DNA from: an uncultured Alphaproteobacteria bacterium
Lineage (GTDB): Bacteria; Pseudomonadota; Alphaproteobacteria; Rhodobacterales; Rhodobacteraceae
Assembly: GCA_902611605.1 (NCBI GenBank)
Contig: CACMAH010000004.1
Location: 1 to 64,000, forward strand
Length of the DNA: 64,000 nucleotides
Reading direction: 5' to 3'
A program made the position numbers and the translations under genes. Below are positions 20,698-31,603 of the stretch, piece by piece (the first letter of the stretch is position 1; every line of letters starts with the position of its first letter). The notes beneath the pieces were generated by a model. The model did no database searches, was not told where the DNA came from, and saw only the letters and a program-made list of their open reading frames with translations.

Positions 20698-21504
20698 TTA
20701 TTTAATATCATCACTAGTTCTACCAAAAAAAGTTTTTTGTGCTGATTTAGATAGAGAAATGCCAGGTTTGGAGTTGTAAGCAAAAACAACAAGCATTCGA
20801 GTGGTTTCGCCAATAGTTGGTGTTACTCTGTGCATAGAATTTTTCCCTCGAAATAAAACTAAAGTACCAGGTTGAATATCTAATTTTGTAGGGTTTTTTT
20901 TCTGATGAATAATTTCAGAAACTGAATTATATCCCATATCATTTTTTTCTATATTTCTGGCGTTTTTTACATATTCAAATTCACCTCCAGCTTTGGGTTT
21001 TTGAAGTAAAAGCGTAACTGCAAAATTTGAATTATCAAAATGCCAACCTAGCTCTTGAGTATCACTGGCGTAATGGATGTTGATCGAAGAAAATGGATCT
21101 GAATATTCATATATATTTTTTTCTTTTACAACCTTAGCAAGAAAATTTTTAAATAATGTTGATCCATAAATACTTTTTAGTTTCGAATTTTTTGGGATTT
21201 GATCTGTTGTTATGCATCCTTTTGAAGATACTACTTGGTAATTGAATATATGATCTAGGGGCAGTTTTTTGTCAATTTCAGTTAAATAAATATTGTGGGT
21301 AGACTTTGCATAGTACGCTTTAAATTGATTTACCTTAGCTTCATTTACTAGTTCTAATAGAGTCTGATTATTAATAAAACTAGGTAGTGTTAATACTCCT
21401 TTTTGATCAAGCTCATTTTCACAACTTCTAATGAATATTTCGTTATCAATTGGATACTGTTTTAAATTAATTATTTGTTTTAGATCTAGTTCTATATTTG
21501 TCAT
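20698..21504 (-). CDS. 2OG-Fe(II) oxygenase-like protein
   Basis: ELGWHFDNSNFAVTLLLQKPKAGGEFEYV (HxD) and PGTLVLFRGKNSMHRVTPTIGETTRMLVVFAY (distal H and R). Confidence 0.72.
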   Translation of the reverse strand: MTNIELDLKQIINLKQYPIDNEIFIRSCENELDQKGVLTLPSFINNQTLLELVNEAKVNQFKAYYAKSTHNIYLTEIDKKLPLDHIFNYQVVSSKGCITTDQIPKNSKLKSIYGSTLFKNFLAKVVKEKNIYEYSDPFSSINIHYASDTQELGWHFDNSNFAVTLLLQKPKAGGEFEYVKNARNIEKNDMGYNSVSEIIHQKKNPTKLDIQPGTLVLFRGKNSMHRVTPTIGETTRMLVVFAYNSKPGISLSKSAQKTFFGRTSDDIK

Positions 21505-21649
21505 TTTTTATAGTTGATGTTTATTGAATATCTTAATTACTTTTAAAATAATAACAAATTTGATTATTTGATAAAAAGCAAGTTAAAATTAGTCACATGG
21601 CTTTTTGTTATTGTTAAGTGTTCGATATTATGGAGTATATTTAATAAAA

Positions 21650-22741
21650 ATGAATTACAAATTACTTGCTCTTGGTGGTGATGGAATAGGTCCTGAAGTT
21701 CTGGAATCTGGTTTATCAATATTAGAAGCTATTTCAAAAAAAAATAATTTAGATTTTGAAATATCTTTAGATCTTATAGGTGGAGCTTGTTGGGATAAAT
21801 ATGGAACTTTTTGTAGGAATTCTACTATTGAAAAAGCTATAGTATCTGATGCTATTCTGGTTGGTGCCGTTGGTGGCCATAAATGGGACGCAATGAAAAT
21901 TAAAGGAGATCCAGAGGAACAGGATGGTTTAATGTGCTTAAGAAAAAAACTAGGAGCATTTTTTGGAATAAGGCCAGCAAAAAACTATAAAAGTCTTCAA
22001 AATATTATTCCTTTTAATAAAGAATATGTACAAAATTCTGAAATAATTATTTTAAGAGAAATGTGTGGGGGGGTGATGTTTTCAAAACCAAGAGGTTTAA
22101 AATTTCTAGAAAATGATGAGCGCTATGGATTTGATACTGCTGGTTATAATGAGTGTGAAATAAGGGAATTTGCTAAATGTGGATTTGAATTAGCAAAAAT
22201 GTATAATAAAAATATTATTTCCATCGATAAATCTAATGTAATGGAAAGCTATCGTCTCTGGAGAGATGTAGTTCAAGAGGTATCTAATGATTATAATAAT
22301 ATCAATTTAGAGCATCTTTATGCAGATAATTGTGCGTATCAGATGATCATGAATCCAAAAAATTTTGATATCATATTAGCTTGTAATTTTTTAGGTGATA
22401 TATTTTCAGATCTTGCAGCTACTATTTCTGGTAGTCTTGCGATGCTACCTTCTGCTTCTCTTTGTGGATCCCCACTAAATAAAACTAAAGGTATTTATGA
22501 ACCTGTACATGGAACAGCTCCTGAGTTAGTTGGAACTGGAACGGCCAATCCGATTGGTATGATTTTGAGCATTTCAATGATGTTAAAGTTTTCATTTGGG
22601 CTAGAGGAAATCTCAAAAAAGATAGAATTAGCAATAGATAAAACACTTCAGAAGGGATTTCATACAAAAGATCTAAAAGGCAGTTGCTCAACAAATGAAA
22701 TAACAGATCAGATAATAAAAGAATTAAAATTATGTCTATAG
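21650..22741 (+). CDS. 3-isopropylmalate dehydrogenase-like decarboxylating dehydrogenase
   Basis: LALGGDGIGPEVLESG, LRKKLGAFFGIRPAK, NFLGDIFSDLAATISGSLAMLPSASL, YEPVHGTAPELVGTGTANPIGMI. The ORF track begins at 21605, but the internal ATG at 21650 fits the family start. Confidence 0.83.
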   Translation: MNYKLLALGGDGIGPEVLESGLSILEAISKKNNLDFEISLDLIGGACWDKYGTFCRNSTIEKAIVSDAILVGAVGGHKWDAMKIKGDPEEQDGLMCLRKKLGAFFGIRPAKNYKSLQNIIPFNKEYVQNSEIIILREMCGGVMFSKPRGLKFLENDERYGFDTAGYNECEIREFAKCGFELAKMYNKNIISIDKSNVMESYRLWRDVVQEVSNDYNNINLEHLYADNCAYQMIMNPKNFDIILACNFLGDIFSDLAATISGSLAMLPSASLCGSPLNKTKGIYEPVHGTAPELVGTGTANPIGMILSISMMLKFSFGLEEISKKIELAIDKTLQKGFHTKDLKGSCSTNEITDQIIKELKLCL

Positions 22742-24396
22742 AATTTGATTATATAATCGCAGGAGGAGGATCTGCTGGATGTGTATTAGCTTCACGATTA
22801 GCAAGCAACTCTAATGATAGTATATGTTTAATTGAAGCAGGAGGAAAAGGTAAAAATCTTTTTATTAAAATGCCTGCTGGTAATGGATTTATTTTTGGAA
22901 ATCCTAAATTTGATTGGGGATATCAATCAGTAAAACAAACCCAATTAAATAATAGAAAAATTTATTTTCCTAGAGGCAAAGCTTTGGGTGGAAGTTCTAT
23001 AGTTAATGGTATGATTTATATCAGAGGAGTTCCACAAGATTATGATAATTGGAGACAAATGGGTCTTGATGGCTGGGGATACTCAGATTTATTACCTTAC
23101 TTTAAATATTCTGAAGGATCTATAAATCGAAAAAATAAGTTTCACGGAAATCAAGGGCCATTAAAAGTTGAACCAGCTAGAAACTTTTCAGAACTAGATA
23201 AGGCTTTTATAAAAGCTTCAGTTGAGTCAGGGCATGAATTATTGGATGATTTCAATGCAGATAAAAGATCAGGGGTTTCAAGGGTAGATAGTACAACCTA
23301 TCGTGGTGTGAGGCAATCTTCAGCAATTGCTTATTTAAAAAAAAATCCAAAAAATTTAAAAATTTTTACTAATACAAGAGTAAGCAGAATTTTATTTAAA
23401 AAAAATAAGGCAATTGGTATTGAAACTATAGATGGAAGAAAAATCTATGCAGGGAAAGAAGTTATCATATCACAGGGTGCATTTGGAACACCACAATTGC
23501 TTATGTTATCTGGTATAGGTGATGCAAAACATCTGATGTCACATGATATTAAACCCCTTATTGATTTACCTGGAGTTGGACAAAATCTAGCTGACCATTT
23601 GGATGTATCTATTCAATACGGTTCAGATAGAATGGATTTAAGCACTGCAAGATATCAGAGAATTGATCGTGCTGCGGTTTTGATGGGTCAATGGCTTTTA
23701 AATGGAAGTGGACCCGGTGGAGGTTCTTTATTTTCAACTATGCTTTTCCATTCATTTAATGATCCAAATTACCCTGAGTTACAAATTTACATGACGCCAA
23801 TGAATATTGATGAAAACTTAAGTGATGGAGAAAGTGAAAGTGCATCAATCTTTCAATCTTTAGGAAGAAAATTATTGGTGAGAGGAAAAAAAGTGGCAAA
23901 ACCAGGGGTTCAAATTGATATTAATCTTGAAAGACCAAGATCATTAGGCAAGGTAAGTTTATATAGTTCAAATCCTTCTGATTACCCTAAAATAGATCCT
24001 AACTATTTAAGTAACAAAAAAGATTTAGATGATCTTGTTGAGGGTGTTAAAGAAGTTAGAAAAATTATGTCAGATCCGAATATAAGTAAATATCTAAATG
24101 GAGAAAAAGGACATTGGAAAAATATAAGCACAGATGAAGAAATTATATCTGCGATAAGAAATACTGCATACACTGGGCATCATCCTTGTTCTACCGCAAA
24201 AATGGGTAACGAAAATGATATTAACTCTGTTGTAGATAAGGAATTAAAAGTGTTTGGTATTGAAGGTTTGAGGATTTGTGATGCGTCTGCTATGCCTTCA
24301 CAAATTACAGGTAATTTATATGCGACTGTATTAGCAATGGCAGAAAAAGCATCAGACATAATTTTAAAAAAAGAAATTAAAAAACCAGAGTTTTGA
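22732..24396 (+). CDS. GMC family oxidoreductase (choline dehydrogenase-like)
   Basis: YIIAGGGSAGCVLASRLA, GKALGGSSIVNGMIYIRG, SQGAFGTPQLLMLSGIGD, C-terminal TGHHPCSTAKMG. Confidence 0.93.
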   Translation: MSIEFDYIIAGGGSAGCVLASRLASNSNDSICLIEAGGKGKNLFIKMPAGNGFIFGNPKFDWGYQSVKQTQLNNRKIYFPRGKALGGSSIVNGMIYIRGVPQDYDNWRQMGLDGWGYSDLLPYFKYSEGSINRKNKFHGNQGPLKVEPARNFSELDKAFIKASVESGHELLDDFNADKRSGVSRVDSTTYRGVRQSSAIAYLKKNPKNLKIFTNTRVSRILFKKNKAIGIETIDGRKIYAGKEVIISQGAFGTPQLLMLSGIGDAKHLMSHDIKPLIDLPGVGQNLADHLDVSIQYGSDRMDLSTARYQRIDRAAVLMGQWLLNGSGPGGGSLFSTMLFHSFNDPNYPELQIYMTPMNIDENLSDGESESASIFQSLGRKLLVRGKKVAKPGVQIDINLERPRSLGKVSLYSSNPSDYPKIDPNYLSNKKDLDDLVEGVKEVRKIMSDPNISKYLNGEKGHWKNISTDEEIISAIRNTAYTGHHPCSTAKMGNENDINSVVDKELKVFGIEGLRICDASAMPSQITGNLYATVLAMAEKASDIILKKEIKKPEF

Positions 24397-24415
24397 ATCA
24401 ATAGGATAAAATTAA

Positions 24416-25897
24416 ATGACAAAATTAAAAAAATTTAATTATTTTGTAAATAATGAATGGAAAAAACCAGTATCAAAAGAATATTTTCAAAGTGAAAATC
24501 CTGCTACAGGATGTCCTTGGGCATTAGTTCCAGATTGTAGTCAAGAAGATGTAGATTTAGCAGTGAAAGCAGCAAAAAATGCTTTTTATTATGGACCTTG
24601 GGCTAAAATGATGCCAGCTGAAAGAGGTAGGTGCCTTAGAAAAATTGGAGATGCTATATCAAAAAATGCTGAACGTATTGGAAAAGTCGAAACAACTGAT
24701 AATGGGAAGCTTACAAAAAATATTACTCCAAGTTTGCAGAAAAATTCATGGCAAGTTGATAGCTGGAATTATTATTCAGGTATGTGTGATAAATTTGAAG
24801 GTAGTCTTATTCCTGCGGAAGTTCCTAATATTCATAATTATTTACAATGGGAACCTTTTGGAGTTGTTGCTCAAATACTTCCTTGGAACTCTCCTATTGG
24901 AACACTAATTTGGAAATTAGCACCTTGTTTAGCAGCAGGTAATACAGTTGTTCTCAAACCCTCAGAGTTTGCAAGTTGTTCAACTTTGGAATTAATGGAT
25001 GTTTTATTGGAAGCTAATTTACCTCCAGGAGTTATTAATGTGGTAACTGGTTTTGGCAATAAAATTGTTGAACCTTTAGTTGATCATGAAGATGTTAGAA
25101 TGGTATCTTTTACAGGTGGTACCAATGGAGGTCGTATAGTTGCAGGAATTGCTGCAAAAAGTGCTAAACCAACAGTAATGGAACTAGGAGGTAAATCTCC
25201 ACAAATTGTACTTCCTGATTGTGATTTAGAACTTGCGGTTAATGGAATTATTTCAGGAATTTTTCCTGCTGCGGGACAAAGTTGTATTTCTGGATCTAGA
25301 TTATTGATTCATGAGAATGTTATTGAAGAATTTACTAATTTGCTAGTTGAAGCTGTTAAAGATGCAAAAGTTGGGAATCCCAACGATCCTTTAACACATA
25401 TAGGGCCGATTGCTCATAAACTACACTACGAAAATATTTTGAAAAAAATTGAAAAAGCAATTAATGATGGACACCAGTTAATATTAGATGGAAGAGCTAA
25501 ATCAAAGTCTGAAGGATATTATATAGGCCCAACAATTTTTAAGAACGTTCCCAATGAAACTGATTTATCTCAAGATGAAGTGTTCGGTCCTGTAGTTTCT
25601 ACACAATCATGGGTAGAAGAAGAAGAAGTCATTAACATTGCAAATGATACTATTTACGGGCTTGCAGCTGGTATCTGGTCAAATGATGTTGCAAAAGCAA
25701 TGAGGATGGCAAATAGAATTGAAGCAGGTACAGTTTATATTAATAATTACTTTAATGCTTCTACTCAAAGCCCAGTTGGTGGATTTAAACAATCTGGTTA
25801 TGGTCGTGAAAATGGTTGGGAAGGTATGAGATGTTTCATGCAAACAAAATCTGTTTGGTTATCAACAAGTCCTTCTGAAAACAACCCATTTGTGTAA
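24416..25897 (+). CDS. Aldehyde dehydrogenase
   Basis: LPWNSPIGTLIWKLAPCLAAGNTVVLKPSE, VMELGGKSPQIV, AAGQSCISGSRLLIHE, EVFGPVVS. Confidence 0.95.
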   Translation: MTKLKKFNYFVNNEWKKPVSKEYFQSENPATGCPWALVPDCSQEDVDLAVKAAKNAFYYGPWAKMMPAERGRCLRKIGDAISKNAERIGKVETTDNGKLTKNITPSLQKNSWQVDSWNYYSGMCDKFEGSLIPAEVPNIHNYLQWEPFGVVAQILPWNSPIGTLIWKLAPCLAAGNTVVLKPSEFASCSTLELMDVLLEANLPPGVINVVTGFGNKIVEPLVDHEDVRMVSFTGGTNGGRIVAGIAAKSAKPTVMELGGKSPQIVLPDCDLELAVNGIISGIFPAAGQSCISGSRLLIHENVIEEFTNLLVEAVKDAKVGNPNDPLTHIGPIAHKLHYENILKKIEKAINDGHQLILDGRAKSKSEGYYIGPTIFKNVPNETDLSQDEVFGPVVSTQSWVEEEEVINIANDTIYGLAAGIWSNDVAKAMRMANRIEAGTVYINNYFNASTQSPVGGFKQSGYGRENGWEGMRCFMQTKSVWLSTSPSENNPFV

Positions 25898-25950
25898 TAA
25901 TATGAGAATAATATTTCTTTAGATTTAAGTTATAATTATAGGAAAAATTT

Positions 25951-27003
25951 TTGACTACAATTTCAAAAATCGATTTAAAAGACAATAGAGTAGTTTTATC
26001 AGTATCTAAAGTTGATAATTTATTAAAAATAATATTTATATCGTTAGGTTGCTCAAGCAAAAAAGCTTCTGAAATATCCGAGCATCTTATTGATGCAAGT
26101 TTGTGTGGTGTTGAAAGCCATGGAGTATTTCGTGTTTTGCAATATGTAGAATGGTATAAAAAAGGATACTTATCCACTTCTGCAAAACCTGAGCTTAAAA
26201 AACTTTCACCAAATACATTTGAAATTGACGGCGGTGGTGGTTTAGGAATTCCAGTTATGAATTTTGCATTTAAAAAAGCAATCTCTAATTCAAAAAAAAA
26301 CTATATTTCTGCTGTAGCAATTAAAAATATTGGGCATACAGGTCGACTTGGTTTTTATGCAGATTATGCTGCCGAAAAAGGTTTGATGACTATTCTAATA
26401 AGTGGAGGAAATAGAAAAGAATGGTCTCAAGTAGCTCCATACGGAGGGATTGAAGGAAAATTACCAACAAATCCATGGTGTATAGGTTTTCCCGGTGGAC
26501 TGAATGGTCCAGTTGTACTTGACTTTGCCACCTCAAAGATCGCTGGAGGATTGATATATGCTGCAAAGTCAGCTGGCGGATTATTACCAGAAGGATGTAT
26601 AATTGATAAAAAAGGAAATTTAACTAGAAATCCAGATCACTATTTTGATGGTGGAGCGATCTTGCCATTTGGAAAACATAAAGGCTTTGGACTTTCACTT
26701 ATAGCACAACTTATTGCTGAAAGTATGTTGGGTAAAGTTAAAAAAGAGGCAAACTGGCTACTTATAACCATAAAGACAAGTATATATAATACAGATAATC
26801 AATTGAAAGAATTAGCAAGTGAAATTTTATCAGATGTAATAAATTGTAAAACTGCAACTGGTTTTAGGAGTATTCAAATTCCAGGGGAACTTGAGAGAGA
26901 AAATAAGAAAAAATCAAATAATAAAATTTATTTACCCAAAAAAACATGGGATCAAATACTTACGATTTTGCCAAATATAACTAAAAATAAATACCCTAAT
27001 TGA
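25951..27003 (+). CDS. Ldh family (malate/L-lactate/sulfolactate-type) oxidoreductase
   Basis: ASLCGVESHGVFRVLQYVEWYKKG, KNIGHTGRLGFYADYAAEKG, LPFGKHKGFGLSLIAQ; TTG start. Confidence 0.87.
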   Translation: MTTISKIDLKDNRVVLSVSKVDNLLKIIFISLGCSSKKASEISEHLIDASLCGVESHGVFRVLQYVEWYKKGYLSTSAKPELKKLSPNTFEIDGGGGLGIPVMNFAFKKAISNSKKNYISAVAIKNIGHTGRLGFYADYAAEKGLMTILISGGNRKEWSQVAPYGGIEGKLPTNPWCIGFPGGLNGPVVLDFATSKIAGGLIYAAKSAGGLLPEGCIIDKKGNLTRNPDHYFDGGAILPFGKHKGFGLSLIAQLIAESMLGKVKKEANWLLITIKTSIYNTDNQLKELASEILSDVINCKTATGFRSIQIPGELERENKKKSNNKIYLPKKTWDQILTILPNITKNKYPN

Positions 27004-27014
27004 TAACCTCTGCA

Positions 27015-27776
27015 CTAAAAAAATAAAGAATATCCATCTTCAGTTATTATTTTTTTTAATTTAGTTTCATATAATTCAGATAAAAAAACTTCATTTAAAA
27101 TTTCATTTATATGACCAGAAAAAACATTCTTTCCCTCTTTAAGTGCTATTACATATTCTGAGTATCTACTAATACTGTTTATATCATGAGTTGATAAAAA
27201 AATAGTAAGTTTTAGGTCTTTATTTAGATTGGTAATAAGTTTATAAAAATCCTGCGTCCTAGCAAAATCTAGTGATGAAGTAGGTTCATCTAATAATAAT
27301 AAATTAGCTTGTTGTGCTAAAGCTCTTGCAAGCGTTGCTCTTTGCATTTCCCCACCTGAAAGAGATTTAACTAGTTGATTTTTTTTTGACCCTAAATTTA
27401 ATTTATTTAGTGCCTCTTCAACTATATCATAATCTTTTTTATTCTCTGATAGAAACCAATTAGTAAATGAATTTCTTCCTAAAAAAATATACTCTATTAG
27501 AGACATACCCTCAGGTATACCAATAATTTGTGGGACATAAGCACAATTAAAATTATTAGAATTTTTGAATAACTCCTTAACATTTTGGTTATTTATAGAG
27601 AGTGATCCTTTATAATTTAACAAACCTGCTAAAGTTTTTAATAAAGTAGTTTTTCCTGCACCGTTAGGACCGATTATTGATACATAACTTCCAGAAGGAA
27701 AATCAAAGGAAATTTTGTCAATTATATTTATATTATTTATATAGACAGTAAGATCTTTAGCTTTATATCCCATCAA
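27015..27776 (-). CDS. ABC transporter ATP-binding protein (iron/cobalamin type)
   Basis: Walker A GPNGAGKTTLLK, signature LSGGEMQRATLARALAQ, Walker B LLLLDEPTSSLD. Confidence 0.92.
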   Translation of the reverse strand: MMGYKAKDLTVYINNINIIDKISFDFPSGSYVSIIGPNGAGKTTLLKTLAGLLNYKGSLSINNQNVKELFKNSNNFNCAYVPQIIGIPEGMSLIEYIFLGRNSFTNWFLSENKKDYDIVEEALNKLNLGSKKNQLVKSLSGGEMQRATLARALAQQANLLLLDEPTSSLDFARTQDFYKLITNLNKDLKLTIFLSTHDINSISRYSEYVIALKEGKNVFSGHINEILNEVFLSELYETKLKKIITEDGYSLFF

Positions 27777-28813
27777 AAAGATCCCTTTGATGCTTTTAGT
27801 AAAAATGCAAAAAAAGGTGCACCAATAAAGGCAGTAACTATACCTATTGGTAATTCTGCTGGTGATATAACAATCCTCGAAAATGTATCAGCAAATGTTA
27901 AAAAGGCACCTCCTACAAGTGCTGATAAAGGTATCATTACTCTATAACTTGAGCTCACAGTTAGTCTAACGATATGCGGTATTACAAGCCCTACAAAAGC
28001 TATCAATCCGCTTAAAGATACTGCAACAGCTGTTAATAGAGATGATGCTGTTAAAACAATAAAATAAGTTATATTTGGATTTCCACCTAACATCCTCGCT
28101 TCATCCTCTGAAAGGCGTAGTAAATCTAATTCTTTTCTAAATAAATAAATTATTAAAAAGCAAATTAAAAAATACGGTGTTATTGTAATTACTTCATCCC
28201 ATCCAGAAGTTAATAATCTTCCTATTATCCAACTATATATTTCTTGCATTGATGAATAATATTTATGCATAAAGTATGTTTGACATGATGTTAAAAAAGC
28301 TGCAGTAGCTACACCGGCAAGTAATAGGCTTGGGATAGTTTTTCCTGCATTTATGGATATAAATGCAGCACACATCACTGCTCCTAACGCACCAATAAAT
28401 GCTCCAATTTGTACGGAATTAATTATAAAAAAAGAAAAATTTATGTTATATACAATAATTAAAGTTACTCCTAAACCTGCACCAGCTGCTGATCCTAATA
28501 AAAAAGGATCAGCTAAAGGATTTTTAAACACTCCTTGAAAGCCACAACCTGCAATTGCTAGTGAAGCACCCACAAGAAAACCCAGACAAAATCTTGGTAA
28601 TCTCCATTCAAAGATAATGATTTGATTTATTTTATTAATTTCAATTTGACCTTGGTTTTCGGAAAAATAATAAATAAATAAATTAATAATCTCCCAAGGA
28701 GGTATTTTTGCAGCACCTAATCCAATACTTAAAAGGAAAGACAAAAAAACTAAAGAAATTGAAATTATTAATGACTTACTTGAAATTTTAAAAACTTTTT
28801 CCATGAAAGGCAC
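27773..28813 (-). CDS. FecCD-type ABC transporter permease
   Basis: WRLPRFCLGFLVGASLAIAGCGFQGVFKNPLADPFLLGSAAGAGLG and GLIAFVGLVIPHIVRL. Confidence 0.94.
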   Translation of the reverse strand: MPFMEKVFKISSKSLIISISLVFLSFLLSIGLGAAKIPPWEIINLFIYYFSENQGQIEINKINQIIIFEWRLPRFCLGFLVGASLAIAGCGFQGVFKNPLADPFLLGSAAGAGLGVTLIIVYNINFSFFIINSVQIGAFIGALGAVMCAAFISINAGKTIPSLLLAGVATAAFLTSCQTYFMHKYYSSMQEIYSWIIGRLLTSGWDEVITITPYFLICFLIIYLFRKELDLLRLSEDEARMLGGNPNITYFIVLTASSLLTAVAVSLSGLIAFVGLVIPHIVRLTVSSSYRVMIPLSALVGGAFLTFADTFSRIVISPAELPIGIVTAFIGAPFFAFLLKASKGSF

Positions 28814-28840
28814 TTTGCTTTTTTATAATTAATATTACAA

Positions 28841-29683
28841 TCAATTATTTGAGTATTCTGCTAAAATATTTACAAAATCCAAAATTCTTGGTCCCCATCT
28901 AGAAGCAATATCTTTTTGCAATAATATGATATTATTTTCTTTAACTGCGTTAATATAACTCCATCCGGATCTAGATTTTAAAAGTTCAGAATATTTTTCA
29001 TTTTTACCTGGTAATATTATAAGCTCTGGATTTTCTGAAATTATAAGTTCTGGTGAAAGTTTTGGATAACCTAACCCTGAAATATCAGCAGAATCTGCTA
29101 TATTTTTAAAGTTCATTTTTTGATAAATATCTCCAATAAAACTAAACTTGGAAGGGCTGTAATAATTTTGATCAATTTCGTGATAAACTTTAATTGGATT
29201 TTTGTTTTTTCTTAAGGATACAAAAGCTTTCATTTTATTTTGCATATTTAAAATAAGTTTTTGTGCTTTTTTTGTATTGCCTGTCCTTTTTCCTAATAAA
29301 TCAATTTGATCTAATATCTGTTCAAAATTATTAGGTGCAGGAAGATAAATTGTTTCAATTCCTAGTTTACTTAAAGCTTCTTTTAAATTTCTAATATTAA
29401 ATGATAATATAACCAAATCAGGTTTGTATAAACTAATAGTTTCTACATTAGGTTCATATGCTGAAATTTTTGTTTTAGGAGCTTCAGGAGGAAAATTTGA
29501 TAGGCTATCGACAGCTATAACTTGATTTTCTGATCCTATTTCAAATAATATTTCTGTAATAGATGGAGATAGAGACATAATTCTTTTTGGAGTTATTTCA
29601 TTAGCATTTATTGCTAAATTACAAAAAAATAGAATTACTATGGAGAAATATGAACTCTTTAAAATTTGCAAAACAAAATTCAT
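28841..29683 (-). CDS. Cobalamin/iron-type ABC transporter substrate-binding protein (BtuF-like)
   Basis: RIMSLSPSITEILFEIGSENQVIAVDSLSNFPPEA; signal-like N-terminus; precedes FecCD permease and ATPase genes. Confidence 0.87.
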   Translation of the reverse strand: MNFVLQILKSSYFSIVILFFCNLAINANEITPKRIMSLSPSITEILFEIGSENQVIAVDSLSNFPPEAPKTKISAYEPNVETISLYKPDLVILSFNIRNLKEALSKLGIETIYLPAPNNFEQILDQIDLLGKRTGNTKKAQKLILNMQNKMKAFVSLRKNKNPIKVYHEIDQNYYSPSKFSFIGDIYQKMNFKNIADSADISGLGYPKLSPELIISENPELIILPGKNEKYSELLKSRSGWSYINAVKENNIILLQKDIASRWGPRILDFVNILAEYSNN

Positions 29684-29727
29684 AAAGTAATAATTGTATA
29701 ATAAGATTTATTGACAAAAAAAGGTTT

Positions 29728-31578
29728 TTACTCTCTAAATTTATTAACAGGTTTAAATTTTGAAGTTTCTGGTACTCTTTCTTCATAAACCCAAACCGAT
29801 TGATTGGGATGCATTCCTGCCCCAAAGATAGCTGGTACAGCTGAACACCTCATTTTATTTAAAAGCCTTGTATTGGCAATCCCAACTGCAGGATGTATCC
29901 CTTTATTTTTATTACATTCATTTACCCATTCATCTTTACGTTGATTAACTGTTTCAAAATTAGTTAATTCATCACAAACTAAGGTATTTTCATTTAGATC
30001 TACAGTTATAGTATCGCCGTCTTTTATTAAGGCAATTGGACCTCCTATAGCAGCCTCTGGTCCTACGTGCCCAATAACCAAACCTACTGATCCGCCTGAA
30101 AATCTACCATCTGTCATTAAACCTATCACTATATTTTTTTCACGACATAGTGCTGTAATTCTTGAAGTTGAATCTAACATCTCGGGCATGCCAGGCCCTC
30201 CAACTGGTCCTTCATATCTAACTACTACCATGTCAAAATTTGAAAAGTTCTCAGGTTGGTTATCTAGTGTATTTAATAGACTTTGCTCTCCATCAAAAAC
30301 TTTTGCTTTTCCTTTAAATATCCCATTTTCTAGACCTCCTTCAACACCGGCTAGTTTTAATATTGCGCTAAACTCAGGAGATAAATTACCACCTAATAAT
30401 CTTAAACCACCAGTTTTTTTAAAAGGTTTTTTTACACTATAAATTACATTCCCATCAGGATTACTTGGAGATAGCCTATTTACCTGTTGAGATAATGTTT
30501 CACCTGTACAAGTTAGTGTATCTCCATTGAGTAATCCAGCATCCAGAAGGTTTTTTACGATGACTTGGATTCCACCCATTTTATCTATATCGACCATGGA
30601 GTACTTACCAAATGGCCTTGCATTTACTACAACTGGGACAACTGACTCAGATAAATAATTAAATTCGCTAGCGCTCATAATGTCTCTATTAAAATTTGAA
30701 TATCCAGCAGCTCTTGATAACTCGGGTGCATGAAGCATCACATTTGTAGATCCCCCAACACTCATTGCTACTATAATTGCATTTCTTAATGATTCTCTTG
30801 TTACAATATCTCTTGGAGTGATTTCTTTTTTTATTAGATTACTCAAATAATTTACTAATTCATTGGGGAAATCATCTAATCTACGAGAGTCTTCTGAAGC
30901 AGGAGATACCATATGAAGGGGCTGCATACCTATAACCCCAATAAAAGTTTGCATCGTATTGTATGTAAACATCCCACCACAACTTCCAATGCCTGGACAA
31001 GATTCTAGTGCAATTCGTTTTTTTAGATCCTCATCTTTACTACCTGCAATTTGATAGCTGCTTATAATATCTAAGGGTTCTCCAGTTACACTATCTTTTC
31101 CTGGTCTTATTGATCCGTCTGACATGATAATAGCAGGTCGATTATGCTCTAAAATTGCTGCTAAAGTCCCAACAGGTGGTTTATCACAAGCGACTACTGC
31201 AATTATTCCTTCTACTCCAGTAGCACTTAAATGTTCACATACACTATCATTAGTGACTTCTCTACCAATTAGAGAGTATCGCATTTCTTTTGTACCATTC
31301 CTAATGCCATCAGAAGTAGCAAGGCTGAATTCAGGTTGAATTAGTCGCATTGCTAACTGATTGGGCTCTTTTCCTATTCTTTTTTTTAACACTTCGTGAA
31401 TAACATTTACTTTTTTGCTGACACCAAGATAACACTGAGAATCTCCTTTATTACCTATAACTCCAATTGAAGGTTCATGTATTAAATCAAGGTCTGTTCC
31501 TAATTCACGAGCAATTCCAAAAGTTTGAGAGTTTCTACCTGGATTTTTATCAATTAAAACTGTCTTGGTATTTTTCAT
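29728..31578 (-). CDS. ilvD: Dihydroxy-acid dehydratase (IlvD/Edd family)
   Basis: ACDKPPVGTLAAILEHNRPAIIMSDGSIRPG, CPGIGSCGGMFTYNTMQ, LMTDGRFSGGSVGLVIGHVGPEA. Confidence 0.88.
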   Translation of the reverse strand: MKNTKTVLIDKNPGRNSQTFGIARELGTDLDLIHEPSIGVIGNKGDSQCYLGVSKKVNVIHEVLKKRIGKEPNQLAMRLIQPEFSLATSDGIRNGTKEMRYSLIGREVTNDSVCEHLSATGVEGIIAVVACDKPPVGTLAAILEHNRPAIIMSDGSIRPGKDSVTGEPLDIISSYQIAGSKDEDLKKRIALESCPGIGSCGGMFTYNTMQTFIGVIGMQPLHMVSPASEDSRRLDDFPNELVNYLSNLIKKEITPRDIVTRESLRNAIIVAMSVGGSTNVMLHAPELSRAAGYSNFNRDIMSASEFNYLSESVVPVVVNARPFGKYSMVDIDKMGGIQVIVKNLLDAGLLNGDTLTCTGETLSQQVNRLSPSNPDGNVIYSVKKPFKKTGGLRLLGGNLSPEFSAILKLAGVEGGLENGIFKGKAKVFDGEQSLLNTLDNQPENFSNFDMVVVRYEGPVGGPGMPEMLDSTSRITALCREKNIVIGLMTDGRFSGGSVGLVIGHVGPEAAIGGPIALIKDGDTITVDLNENTLVCDELTNFETVNQRKDEWVNECNKNKGIHPAVGIANTRLLNKMRCSAVPAIFGAGMHPNQSVWVYEERVPETSKFKPVNKFRE

Positions 31579-31603
31579 CGATACTCCTAAAAATATTTAA
31601 ATT

